Assembly: GCA_001872315.1 (NCBI GenBank)
Contig: MNVZ01000007.1
Location: 1 to 50,110, forward strand
Direction of reading: 5' to 3'
Source of the DNA: Candidatus Pacearchaeota archaeon CG1_02_39_14
GTDB taxonomy: Archaea > Nanobdellota > Nanobdellia > Pacearchaeales > GW2011-AR1
DNA: 50,110 nt
Shown here: piece by piece, positions 8,409 to 15,506 of the stretch
Layout of the letters: each line of letters begins with the position of its first letter
Numbering within the stretch: the first letter of the stretch is position 1
The notes under the pieces: generated by a model
The model's input: only the letters and a program-made list of their open reading frames with translations
Told to the model about the DNA's origin: nothing
Database searches by the model: none
Position numbers and translations under genes: made by a program

Positions 8409-8665
8409 TACTTTCTACCCTCCCTTGTACTTTTATAATAAGCGAGCATTCTTCCTTTAGCAGCCAAATCTTGCAGTCCGTCTCTTACCTGTAAAATCTC
8501 TGCACCTATCTGTGCGAGAGTCAAATCAAATTCTTCTTGAGGCATTCTTCCTCTTGCTGCCTGAACAAAAGAGTTCCTAATCTCAATAATCTGTCCATGT
8601 CCCTGATATCCCGCTGTATACATCTGATGATTCCTATCTAGCTGCTCCTTAAATAGATTACCCAT
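8408..8665 (-). CDS. Unknown 85-aa protein inserted between uL10 and L12
   Basis: I do not recognise this protein. The frame is open further upstream to 8779, but that part runs antiframe through the uL10 tail and gives an implausible Lys/Arg string. The ATG at 8665 overlaps the uL10 stop by eight bases and gives MGNLFKEQLDRNHQMY, which looks like the true start. The product is hydrophilic and mostly helical, with RNSFVQAARGRMPQEEF and ILQVRDGLQDLAAKGR, and a basic C-terminus. It overlaps L12 by one base, so it is co-translated with the stalk proteins. A role in stalk assembly or translation is inferred only from position. Confidence 0.75.
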   Translation of the reverse strand: MGNLFKEQLDRNHQMYTAGYQGHGQIIEIRNSFVQAARGRMPQEEFDLTLAQIGAEILQVRDGLQDLAAKGRMLAYYKSTREGRK

Positions 8666-9554
8666 CTTTATTTTCCTCCGGCGCAGGTTGATTATCAGCT
8701 TTTTCTTCAGCATTGGTTTCTTTCTCCGTTTCTTCTTCAACAGGCTTCTTTTCTTCAGGGCTTCCTGCTTTGCTTTCAATAACCTTTTCCAAAGCTATCT
8801 CTTCCCTCCCTGCCTTTGTTATAAAGTAAGAAATTGTCTTGTCAGAAGGATACTCCATATTAATTGCAAATCCAAGGGCTTTCTTTACAAGAGTTCTTAG
8901 CTCTTCAAGTGTTCCTACCTTGTCAATTCTTATTCCGACATAAACCTTGTCATCTTTCGCATCATAAGCGGCAACAGGGGTGAAACCGACTTTCATTGGC
9001 TCTATTCCCAATTTTGCAAGAACTGAAGCAACTTTATCAGTTATTTCCTGCCCTTCTTTGGCAACAACTGCTCCTTTTATTATCTCAAGCTTTCCCTCTT
9101 TGACTGCAACCTTCAGTCCAACCCCTGACAGTTCAGAGATTGCAGGCCCCGGAAGCAGGTCAGTAGGCCCAGGCTCAATTTCAATATCATAAGGGGCCTT
9201 GTCTCCTGTCTTTGCCTTCGCTGGAGTCTGATTATCAGAAAGCATCCCAGAAAGTGTGAAAGCATCTAAATCAGAAAAGAAAAGGACGAAATCTGCATTT
9301 ACCTGCTTCTTTAATTCCTGCAGGGCTCCTTTTCCAGTTTCGTCAATAGCCCTATAAATCAAATTTTTCTTTGCAACTTTCAAATCAGCTTTGCCTCTGA
9401 ATTTCTTCTTCAAGGCGCCAAACTGTCCTCCCGGAAGACCTTTTATTGATGCAATTAGAATTGTTTTCGAATCTTTCATTCTGGAAACAAGGTCTTCAAC
9501 CGATCTTTTCTTGCCTTCAGGGATAGGCTTGATTCTTGCATATTCAGATTTCAT
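8658..9554 (-). CDS. rpl10: 50S ribosomal protein uL10 (P0)
   Basis: The 298-aa protein is archaeal uL10, the stalk base that binds 23S rRNA with uL11 and holds L12 dimers. The rRNA-binding domain is at the N-terminus (residues 1-105), with the archaeal insertion domain after it (GPTDLLPGPAISEL, about 130-145) and the helical L12-binding region from about 215. The end is acidic (ETNAEEKADNQPAPEENKDG-like) but lacks the GLxxLFG tail that archaeal P0 proteins usually share with L12. It overlaps uL1 by four bases. Confidence 0.95.
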   Translation of the reverse strand: MKSEYARIKPIPEGKKRSVEDLVSRMKDSKTILIASIKGLPGGQFGALKKKFRGKADLKVAKKNLIYRAIDETGKGALQELKKQVNADFVLFFSDLDAFTLSGMLSDNQTPAKAKTGDKAPYDIEIEPGPTDLLPGPAISELSGVGLKVAVKEGKLEIIKGAVVAKEGQEITDKVASVLAKLGIEPMKVGFTPVAAYDAKDDKVYVGIRIDKVGTLEELRTLVKKALGFAINMEYPSDKTISYFITKAGREEIALEKVIESKAGSPEEKKPVEEETEKETNAEEKADNQPAPEENKDG

Positions 9555-10168
9555 ATTTCCACTCCCAAAGGTTTGCTCATAGTAAATTTAAGCAGGACTT
9601 TCCTTACATTTTCTTTCTTTGTTGGAAGCGCATTTACAAGTGCGGCATAAACGGAATTGATGTTTTCAAGAATGTCCTTATCCTCCATGCTGGTCTTTCC
9701 AACAGGAATCTTTATGCTTGGTTCTTTTGCTCTTATTTTTACGGACCTTGAAATTCTTTCCAGAAGCGGCTTTATTACCTCCGGTGTTTCTTGGGTTATA
9801 ATTCCCATCTGGGGCGAGGGCATCTTGCCCGCAGGCCCAAGAGCTTTACCAAAATTTGTTGCGACCGCCGGCATTAATGATGCATGCGCAATGAAGAAGT
9901 CATAATCTTTGATAAGCTTTCTCAAAGCCGCCTTGTCTTTTCCATATCTCTGAAAATCAGGCTTTGTTATGGTCTTGACAAGATCGTTCTTTGCAGTCAG
10001 GAATCCGCATACTTTTTTGTCCTTGACCTTATTAGGAGTAACAGCAATAAAATTAACATTATCCTTCCTGATGTCAATCCCTTTAAGATTTACAATCAAG
10101 TCTACTGTCTGGTCAAATTTTCTTTCTTTCTGCTTCCTTAATTCATCTAATGCTTCTTGCAGCTTCAT
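9551..10168 (-). CDS. rpl1: 50S ribosomal protein uL1
   Basis: The 205-aa protein matches archaeal uL1, the mobile arm at the ribosomal E site. It shows SLMPAVATNFGKALGPAGKMPSPQ-type residues in the middle (about 98-120) and the typical late segment with VRKVLLKFTMSKPLGVEI at the end. It is the first gene of the uL1-uL10-unknown-L12 operon; uL11 is elsewhere, after NusG. The likely promoter is the TATA box GTTTAAATA (10271-10280), giving a leader of about 80 bases with a hairpin next to a GGAGG sequence. In Methanococcus, uL1 represses this operon by binding its own mRNA. Confidence 0.96.
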   Translation of the reverse strand: MKLQEALDELRKQKERKFDQTVDLIVNLKGIDIRKDNVNFIAVTPNKVKDKKVCGFLTAKNDLVKTITKPDFQRYGKDKAALRKLIKDYDFFIAHASLMPAVATNFGKALGPAGKMPSPQMGIITQETPEVIKPLLERISRSVKIRAKEPSIKIPVGKTSMEDKDILENINSVYAALVNALPTKKENVRKVLLKFTMSKPLGVEI

Positions 10169-10193
10169 TTTCGTGTTTTTTCTCCATAACCTC

Positions 10194-10240
10194 CTACATT
10201 CTGCCGGACAATCCCAGAATATCAGGACGCCCGGATGTAG
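10194..10240 (-). promoter_or_regulatory. Leader hairpin next to the Shine-Dalgarno of uL1
   Basis: The minus-strand leader pairs CTACAT (10240-10235) with ATGTAG (10199-10194), then CCGG (10234-10231) with CCGG (10207-10204), with an asymmetric bulge between them and a possible inner TCC/GGA pair. GGAGG at 10194-10190 directly follows and shares the last base of the helix. A repressor-bound hairpin here could hide the ribosome site. Autoregulation by uL1 is known in methanogens; applying it here is inference. Confidence 0.5.
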
Positions 10241-10284
10241 TTTATTGGTTAATAGTCAAGAAGAAATTGGGTATTTAAACTTTT

Positions 10285-10587
10285 TTAGTGAGTCTGCAAG
10301 CCAGGTACACCCAAAACAACTCTCCCATCCTCTATTAAATCAGTTATCCTTTCTTCAGGTCTTGCTTCCTGAAGATATCTTCTGCAAGTTAGGCCATATA
10401 CCTCTCCGCAAAGATAAAATAAGTCTCCACTTCTTATGTGCATAAATGGCTCAGGAATTTTAGCTGAGTCAATCATAACATCCCGTCTTGATTCAGAAAG
10501 ATTTCTCAATAATTCTCTAACAGTAGTCTCGAACCTTACGTTATGGACTCCATAATATGGTTCAAATCCTGGAATTATTTCACTCAT
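10285..10587 (-). CDS. Hypothetical protein, about 100 aa
   Basis: I do not recognise this protein. The frame is open to 10680, overlapping the PIN gene; the start at 10587 gives MSEIIPGFEPYYGVHN and lies after the PIN stop. The sequence is soluble, with FETTVRELLRNLSESRRDV, DLFYLCGEVYGLTCRRYLQE and an end that reads GRVVLGVPGLQTH. Two Cys are present but no metal motif. A short open frame (10584-10625, MRIKELFGEALRK) ends in an ATGA overlap with this start and could couple its translation. It follows vapBC on the same strand. Alternative starts at 10644 and 10680 cannot be excluded. Confidence 0.55.
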   Translation of the reverse strand: MSEIIPGFEPYYGVHNVRFETTVRELLRNLSESRRDVMIDSAKIPEPFMHIRSGDLFYLCGEVYGLTCRRYLQEARPEERITDLIEDGRVVLGVPGLQTH

Positions 10588-10621
10588 TTTCTTAAAGCTT
10601 CCCCAAAAAGCTCTTTTATCC

Positions 10622-10996
10622 TCATTTCTTCCTGAACTCCACATTTTTAAAATTCTCAAATTCTTTATCTCCGGTAACAAAGGGATATCCGTTATTCATG
10701 GAAAAAACATACCCTACAGCATCAAAGAAGGAGATATTCTGTTTTTTATGCTCATGCTTGAATTTCATCGCCGCCTTAAGGACATATTTGTCAGCAGGAA
10801 CAGAATATCCTTCTAATTTCTTAAACCAGTAATCTGCGACTTTTTCTCCTTGCTCTCTCAATAAAACAATAAAGAATTCTGCCAAAGTGGTATCAGTTAT
10901 AACAAATTCAACATTTAGGTACTGGATAAAATTCTTATTCTCATTGGCTATTTCAATTAACGCGTATGTGTCCAGACATTTCTTTATCTCTCCCAT
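10622..10996 (-). CDS. vapC: PIN-domain toxin (VapC-like RNase)
   Basis: The 124-aa protein is a PIN-domain nuclease. The acidic active-site residues appear in order: D9 in CLDTYALIE, E40 in TTLAEFF, D92 in ISFFDAVGY and D110 in PFVTGDKEFENF. VapC toxins cleave tRNA or rRNA when released from their antitoxin. It overlaps the upstream antitoxin gene by 13 bases, the usual antitoxin-first arrangement. All key residues are present, so it should be active. Confidence 0.88.
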   Translation of the reverse strand: MGEIKKCLDTYALIEIANENKNFIQYLNVEFVITDTTLAEFFIVLLREQGEKVADYWFKKLEGYSVPADKYVLKAAMKFKHEHKKQNISFFDAVGYVFSMNNGYPFVTGDKEFENFKNVEFRKK

Positions 10997-11211
10997 CTGC
11001 TTTCAAGCTCTTTTCTAACCTCTTTCAATAGTTGTTTGGTTGGTTTCTTGAATTTCACCGCCCCAAAAAGCTCTTTTAGCACATTGCCCTTTTTCTCAAT
11101 TTCTATGGTTATCTCTTCTTCAGGTTTGATATTCAATCTTTCGACAGCCTCGCTAGGTATAATAATTCCTATTGAGTTTCCCCATTTCTTTGTCCTAACT
11201 TCAACTGCCAT
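10984..11211 (-). CDS. vapB: AbrB/MazE-fold antitoxin (VapB-like)
   Basis: The 75-aa protein has the swapped-hairpin AbrB DNA-binding motif at its N-terminus (VRTKKWGNSIGIIIPSEAVE and LNIKPEEEITIEI) and a C-terminal LKELFGAVKF helix plus basic tail that would wrap the PIN toxin encoded next. Such antitoxins repress their own operon. A TATA box lies near 11236-11245, and two direct repeats lie between it and the ATG, so autoregulation is likely. Confidence 0.88.
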   Translation of the reverse strand: MAVEVRTKKWGNSIGIIIPSEAVERLNIKPEEEITIEIEKKGNVLKELFGAVKFKKPTKQLLKEVRKELESRWER

Positions 11212-11232
11212 TGTATAACTTTAATGTATAAC
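11211..11232 (-). promoter_or_regulatory. Direct repeats in the vapBC promoter
   Basis: TGTATAACT occurs at 11211-11219 and again at 11224-11232 (plus-strand reading), 13 bp apart, between the TATA box (CTTTAAATA on the minus strand, about 11236-11244) and the vapB start. Placement over the transcription start fits an operator for the antitoxin. Confidence 0.5.
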
Positions 11233-11293
11233 TATTATTTAAAGGTTTCTGTGGGCTACTTTGTAAAAAGGAATTATCTTTTCCATTATCCAG

Positions 11294-11668
11294 CTATGGA
11301 TGGAAGTTAACTTGGTATTCAGGTATTCCTAACGAAAGCCCATATTCCTTAGCTTTATCATATTGTTCTTTACTTGTTCTGTCTATCTTGAAGATTTTAT
11401 TTTTGAATATTATAAAGTGAGTCTTATCATTCTTAAAATCAGCATACCACTCGTGCTCAGAATCAAGTGCCTTGCTTAAATCTTCGGCAATTTTATCTGC
11501 TTGAGATTCTATTATTTCAACAGCGTGTAATGTCCACTGCTTTACCCATGGAGTTTTGTGTCTTTCAGTAATTTCTTCAACTTCTGTCTTCACAATTTTT
11601 ATCTTTTTCAGAACACTTTTATTTTCTAGACTTTCTTCTATTATTACTCCAATGAAATTATCTTCCAT
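11294..11668 (-). CDS. Conserved hypothetical protein, 124 aa
   Basis: The product begins MEDNFIGVIIEESLENKSVL and contains the strongly patterned segments TERHKTPWVKQWTLHAVEI, LDSEHEWYADFKNDKTHFII and FKIDRTSKEQYDKAKEYG. I recall very similar sequences being common as unnamed proteins in DPANN archaea and candidate-phylum bacteria, but no function is known to me. It is soluble and has the mix of strands and helices of a small alpha/beta domain. It starts three bases after the winged-helix gene's stop, so the two are probably one transcript. Confidence 0.8.
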   Translation of the reverse strand: MEDNFIGVIIEESLENKSVLKKIKIVKTEVEEITERHKTPWVKQWTLHAVEIIESQADKIAEDLSKALDSEHEWYADFKNDKTHFIIFKNKIFKIDRTSKEQYDKAKEYGLSLGIPEYQVNFHP

Positions 11669-11670
11669 CT

Positions 11671-12111
11671 CTACAGCTTCCCCAAATACTCTTTTATCCT
11701 GTCAATCGTCTGTGGAATGAGAAAGCCCTCAATCTTCTTCTCAAAGATTTCTGAAAGAGGCTCGAACTCTGACAGGCGATAATTATTATTTTTCTTGTCA
11801 ACAATCATTAAATCTCTCAATCTTTTAAGCTGCCTGCGCACATTGCTTTCAGCAAGCCCCTTCTCATCCAGGGAATGCTCTTTTCTCAATTCCTTTACTT
11901 TATCAATTATCTCAAAGCTTGTCAGCTCCTTTTTGTTTACCCTTCCGGCCTCAAGAGCCATTAAAATATCAACAACAACATCTCTGGAATCTCCGGGCTG
12001 CAATAATCCAAGAGAAAGACAGACCTTCTTTATCAGTTCCCTTTTCCCGGAATCATATGGCCTTTCATATTTCCTTAAGGTAATTTCATGCAAAGGCAAA
12101 TCTTTAACCAT
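11671..12111 (-). CDS. Winged-helix transcriptional regulator
   Basis: The 146-aa protein has a helical N-terminal half and a winged helix at about residues 60-118: LTSFEIIDKVKELRKEHSL, then ESNVRRQLKRLRDLMIVDKKNNNYRLSEF, where the second part looks like the recognition helix and wing. The C-terminus (IDRIKEYLGKL) may dimerise. It is probably a DNA-binding repressor. Its promoter region holds a 19-bp inverted repeat over the TATA box, which suggests that it controls itself and the following 124-aa protein. Confidence 0.75.
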   Translation of the reverse strand: MVKDLPLHEITLRKYERPYDSGKRELIKKVCLSLGLLQPGDSRDVVVDILMALEAGRVNKKELTSFEIIDKVKELRKEHSLDEKGLAESNVRRQLKRLRDLMIVDKKNNNYRLSEFEPLSEIFEKKIEGFLIPQTIDRIKEYLGKL

Positions 12112-12118
12112 AATTATC

Positions 12119-12137
12119 TATAACCCCGGTCGTTATA
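12119..12137 (-). promoter_or_regulatory. Inverted repeat in the promoter of the winged-helix gene
   Basis: TATAAC at 12119-12124 and GTTATA at 12132-12137 form an inverted repeat with a 7-base spacer. The right arm lies in the minus-strand TATA box (AATTTTATAACG). The position, 8 to 26 bases upstream of the regulator start, is what an autoregulatory operator would have. Confidence 0.45.
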
Positions 12138-12248
12138 AAATTATCTTTTACTACTATCTCTTATCCGGAAAATGAAGAAAGTGTGAAAAGGAATATTGCG
12201 ATAATAACCTACAATAATAATTATAAACCTCTCTTTTTCATAGTTATC

Positions 12249-12602
12249 ATGGAATTAGTAGCATTTCTCGGCCAGGATAAAGAAACATGGGGGCAGGTTA
12301 CTGGCCTGATAAACAAAGGGGACTGGGAAAAAATTATACTTGTAAAATCAAAGGATTCAGAGACATTTCCCGTGCCTGAAAATGGAAAAGAAATAATGAT
12401 AGATTCATCAAAGCCCCTTTTAGATATAAAGTCAGATTTGTTAAAAAAATTAAAGCCACATCTTTCAGGCCTTGAATGCTCCCTGTCAATAGCTTCTGGA
12501 AATGGAAAAGAGCATATGGCTTTGATTTCAGCCCTTTTATCCCTGCCAGTAGGAATAAGGCTGGCAGTCTTCACAAAACAGGGCGTTGAATTCATCAACT
12601 AA
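12249..12602 (+). CDS. Hypothetical Rossmann-like protein, 117 aa
   Basis: The frame opens at 12183, but a TATA box (AATTATAAACC, near 12223) lies 26 bases before the ATG at 12249, so I take MELVAFLGQDKETWGQ as the start. The protein alternates strands and helices. Its segment CSLSIASGNGKEHMALISAL followed by GIRLAVF resembles the strand-loop-helix of CARF and related Rossmann-like ligand-binding domains, where a small-residue loop precedes a helix. This likeness is weak and no nuclease domain is attached. Its stop is followed at once by the next gene, so both are probably one transcript. Confidence 0.6.
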   Translation: MELVAFLGQDKETWGQVTGLINKGDWEKIILVKSKDSETFPVPENGKEIMIDSSKPLLDIKSDLLKKLKPHLSGLECSLSIASGNGKEHMALISALLSLPVGIRLAVFTKQGVEFIN

Positions 12603-12603
12603 G

Positions 12604-13212
12604 ATGCCGAAGCAATTTCTTTTTCTCTATCCTATAAGCGATTATTTCCAGACTTTGATCGGGTGGGAGATTTCGGGATTTAAGGAATACACTTTAAGAA
12701 GGGTATCTGACATAGTTGACAAGAGATATCGGCAGGAAAGATTTGATGTTAACTGGGTATTTTTTGCGGGAAAAAAGGCGAATGTTCCTGATATTTCAAT
12801 AGGGCAAAAAGGAATAAACATAAGGCATTCTGACAGAAAACTTTCCAGCGGGGTGAGATATAATGTGCATGCGGGGAATACTGTCCATCCAAACCCTTCT
12901 TATATTCTTGACCAGCTTCCACCACATACAACTCTGGTTGTCGCAGGATTTCACCAATGGAATTGTGTTGACAAAGTAGCTTCTGCTTCTTATAAGAGGG
13001 GGATAAATGTCTATGTCGACGAAGATATAACAGACACAGGAATAAACAGGATACTGATGATGAGGGATGTTCCTGTTATTAGAAGAAACCAGACTCTTGA
13101 ATCTGTCTTTTCCCCAGTGATGGGAGGGCCCTTAAGAGAATCTTTTCTTTCAGCAAGAGAAGGCAAGCCCTGGCTTCTGCAGCCCTCTTCCGGCCAGCCA
13201 GGTTATTCATAA
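12604..13212 (+). CDS. Hypothetical protein, possibly an isochorismatase-like hydrolase
   Basis: The ATG at 12604 begins one base after the upstream stop and gives a 202-aa product. The stretch TTLVVAGFHQWNCVDKVASA followed by RGINVYVDEDI (about residues 109-141) resembles the strand, catalytic Cys and helix of isochorismatase-family cysteine hydrolases (Cys121 would be the nucleophile, D13 near the N-terminus the acid). The rest is not convincing: the usual catalytic Lys region is unclear. Treat the family call as tentative. It ends convergent with the HAD gene, overlapping it by six bases. Confidence 0.55.
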   Translation: MPKQFLFLYPISDYFQTLIGWEISGFKEYTLRRVSDIVDKRYRQERFDVNWVFFAGKKANVPDISIGQKGINIRHSDRKLSSGVRYNVHAGNTVHPNPSYILDQLPPHTTLVVAGFHQWNCVDKVASASYKRGINVYVDEDITDTGINRILMMRDVPVIRRNQTLESVFSPVMGGPLRESFLSAREGKPWLLQPSSGQPGYS

Positions 13213-13845
13213 GTTTTCAATCTTCTTCTCAATCCATCTGCAGGCATCAACAAAATCTTTTGCAATGTAGATTCTTTCCGAATATTTTTTCTTTAATGCC
13301 TTTACTTTAAGCTTATGCTCTTTTCTTGTTATTTTTGAAGGCACATATACAGAATGCCCTCCAGCATTTATTCCTGTAAGCATATCTTCATCTTTATCCC
13401 CTATAAAAAATACTTTTCCATTTTCAACTAACCTGGTCCAATCAAGCCCGTTTTCCTTCGCTCCAAGTTTCAGCATTCCGGTGCCAGGCTTTCTCATGCC
13501 GTCATTTTTTATCCATTTCCTATCCTTAATTCCTGCATGTTCCGCGTATGTTGCGTCAACAAAAACGCTAAAATACCATCCATCGAGAATAATCTTGTCT
13601 TTTTTCAGCATTCTGGTAATTTCATTGCAGACGTCTTCAGCTCTCTTTGCAGTATAGAGTTCCCGTGCAATGCCGGATTGATTGGAAGCAACTATTATCT
13701 TTGCGTCAAGACCCTTCAGAATTTTAAGGCCCTCAATAACCCCTGGAAGAATCTTGACATGTTCTTTCCAGTTATCTTCACTTCCAAGATATCCTTTATC
13801 TTCAACAAGAGTATTATCTCTGTCAACACCAATAAGGTAAGTCAT
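13207..13845 (-). CDS. HAD-superfamily phosphatase (GmhB/HisB-N-like)
   Basis: The 212-aa protein has all HAD motifs: VDRDNTLV with nucleophile D8 and acid D10, the SNQSGIAR segment (about 54-61) for motif II, RKPGTGML with the motif III lysine, and GDKDEDMLTGINAGG for motif IV. The arrangement is that of D-glycero-D-manno-heptose-1,7-bisphosphate or histidinol-phosphate phosphatases; the zinc-loop cysteines of bacterial GmhB are missing, so the substrate is open. A TATA box near 13866-13873 fits a leaderless mRNA. Confidence 0.85.
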   Translation of the reverse strand: MTYLIGVDRDNTLVEDKGYLGSEDNWKEHVKILPGVIEGLKILKGLDAKIIVASNQSGIARELYTAKRAEDVCNEITRMLKKDKIILDGWYFSVFVDATYAEHAGIKDRKWIKNDGMRKPGTGMLKLGAKENGLDWTRLVENGKVFFIGDKDEDMLTGINAGGHSVYVPSKITRKEHKLKVKALKKKYSERIYIAKDFVDACRWIEKKIENL

Positions 13846-13875
13846 CTTATTTGATTATTTTAAGGTTATAAATAT

Positions 13876-15291
13876 TTAAGCAAAATTAAATGCCCATCTG
13901 ACAACCATCAGGACGAGCATGAACAGGATTATCCATGTAGCATACTGATAAGCCTTTCTTCCCCAAGTCTCTCTTCCTGTTATTCCCCAAACCGTAAGGT
14001 AGAAGAATCTTCCTCCGTCAAGTATGGAAACAGGAAGCATATTGAAAAGAGCAACTAAAATATTTATCATCACAATCCACCATAACAAATCATATATGAA
14101 CTGCACAAATTCTCCATCCCATGAGGGCTCATAATAGACAAGAGGGTCCCTTATGCTTTGTATTACAGAGAATATGGCTCCACTCAACCCACTATCACTT
14201 CCCCTTATGAATCCGATTCCAAGATAAGCCCTCCCATCTTTTTCAGAAAGTTCAATTTCCTTTGTTATTTCCATGCCCGTCTCATCAAAAGTCCTTATCT
14301 TTATCATGTCCCCGGGAGAATATTCAGATAATTTCGCTGCAAGACTTTCTGGACTTGTCATTATTTCTCCATCTATAGCAAGTATGGGCCCATTGAGCTT
14401 TTCTCTGATTGCAGGGGCGTCATCGAAAACAATTATCTCCTTAGCTTCTGTTTCTAAGGCAACTTCAAGGCTCTTACTAGGCACAAGGAATATTTTCTCA
14501 TCGATTGAAATTTCATTAAGGCCCTCATCTGCAAAAAATTCCCTTCCCTCTTCAAGACTGTCTATTAGGTTTCCATTTATTCCTGTGATGCTCTCAACAT
14601 TGATTGCCGCCTGGGGATATGCATTAAACTTGACTCCTGCCGCCTGGAAGCTTGCAGAAAAGAACAAGGCCAGAACAATCAGGAAAAGCAGAGTCATTAC
14701 GACATTCGCAAAAGTCCCAGCAGCGAGGACAGATAACTGTTGGAACTTTCCTTTTTTAGCCATTTGTTTTTCATCCGGCTCAACAAACGCCCCGAAAAAT
14801 GGCCCGAAGAATGCCAGTCCCGTGGTCTTGACCTTTATTCCGTTTAATCTTGCAAAGATTCCATGGGCAAATTCGTGTGAAACAGCAACAATGGCAAGGG
14901 CTATCAAGAAGTATGTGAAATACAGAGGAGGGAAAAATGACTCAAGTCCAAAAAGTTTTGGAAAATATGGGATTAAAGGAGCCACAGGGGGAACATTCTT
15001 TAGCTGTTCAGGGATGTCCGTTGTTATATATCTCCAGACTGAAAGGCCCATAAGCCACACAATTCCGGCCATCAGGATGTACCCTGATGCAACAACTACA
15101 TATTGTAAAGGCTTGAGGATTTTTTCAAAGGTTTTTGATGTCCACTCTATGAACTTTAAGCCAAACTGGCTGTGATAAAGAAAAATCCACCCGTGCCTTT
15201 TCAGATTTTTTTTATTTTTATGGAGCAGAAGAAAAGCAACAACTGCGAATATCACCATAAAAACTAAGTCGTATGCTATGAAACTAACCAT
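13876..15291 (-). CDS. Site-2 protease family (M50) intramembrane metalloprotease
   Basis: The 471-aa membrane protein has the zinc motif HEFAH at 139-143 in a hydrophobic segment and the second metal-binding motif LPVSILDGGRF near residue 430, both needed for activity. Between them lie further helices and a PDZ-like domain (about 270-370; PAIREKLNGPILAIDGEIM). Such enzymes cut membrane-bound regulators or signal-peptide remnants. It starts eight bases after eL40 on the same strand and has no separate promoter, so the protease is co-transcribed with a ribosomal protein. Confidence 0.92.
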   Translation of the reverse strand: MVSFIAYDLVFMVIFAVVAFLLLHKNKKNLKRHGWIFLYHSQFGLKFIEWTSKTFEKILKPLQYVVVASGYILMAGIVWLMGLSVWRYITTDIPEQLKNVPPVAPLIPYFPKLFGLESFFPPLYFTYFLIALAIVAVSHEFAHGIFARLNGIKVKTTGLAFFGPFFGAFVEPDEKQMAKKGKFQQLSVLAAGTFANVVMTLLFLIVLALFFSASFQAAGVKFNAYPQAAINVESITGINGNLIDSLEEGREFFADEGLNEISIDEKIFLVPSKSLEVALETEAKEIIVFDDAPAIREKLNGPILAIDGEIMTSPESLAAKLSEYSPGDMIKIRTFDETGMEITKEIELSEKDGRAYLGIGFIRGSDSGLSGAIFSVIQSIRDPLVYYEPSWDGEFVQFIYDLLWWIVMINILVALFNMLPVSILDGGRFFYLTVWGITGRETWGRKAYQYATWIILFMLVLMVVRWAFNFA

Positions 15292-15299
15292 CTCTTTAT

Positions 15300-15470
15300 T
15301 TACTTCTTCTTGGCTTTTTTGGGCCTAAAAGCATTCTTTCCACATCTTCTGCATCTCACTTTACCTGCTATTACTCTGACAGAATCTGTCTTCATTTTTT
15401 GCCCGCAGTCCTTGCAAACAAAAACATTTTTGAACATTCTTGTTTGGGCTGCAGGAATTTTAGTACCCAT
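15300..15470 (-). CDS. rpl40e: 50S ribosomal protein eL40
   Basis: This 56-aa gene is short and easily missed. Minus-strand translation from ATG at 15470 gives MGTKIPAAQTRMFKNVFVCK, with a zinc ribbon of two CxxC pairs (CKDC and CRRC) and a basic end FRPKKAKKK. That is the archaeal eL40 pattern. A TATA box (GATTTAAAAAC, centred near 15496) lies 26 bases upstream, so the start is well supported and the mRNA leaderless. Confidence 0.9.
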   Translation of the reverse strand: MGTKIPAAQTRMFKNVFVCKDCGQKMKTDSVRVIAGKVRCRRCGKNAFRPKKAKKK

Positions 15471-15506
15471 ATCAATCCTTGTAAAAAAGTGTTTTTAAAT
15501 CTATCC

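Noticed and set aside
8666-8779. Upstream extension of the 85-aa gene between uL10 and L12
   Set aside because: It runs in another frame through the uL10 tail and gives a Lys/Arg string; the ATG at 8665 overlaps the uL10 stop neatly.
14273-15175. A 300-codon open frame opposite the site-2 protease
   Set aside because: It is antisense to a gene with clear catalytic motifs, and its product has low-complexity Ser/Ala/Pro composition and no recognisable domain.
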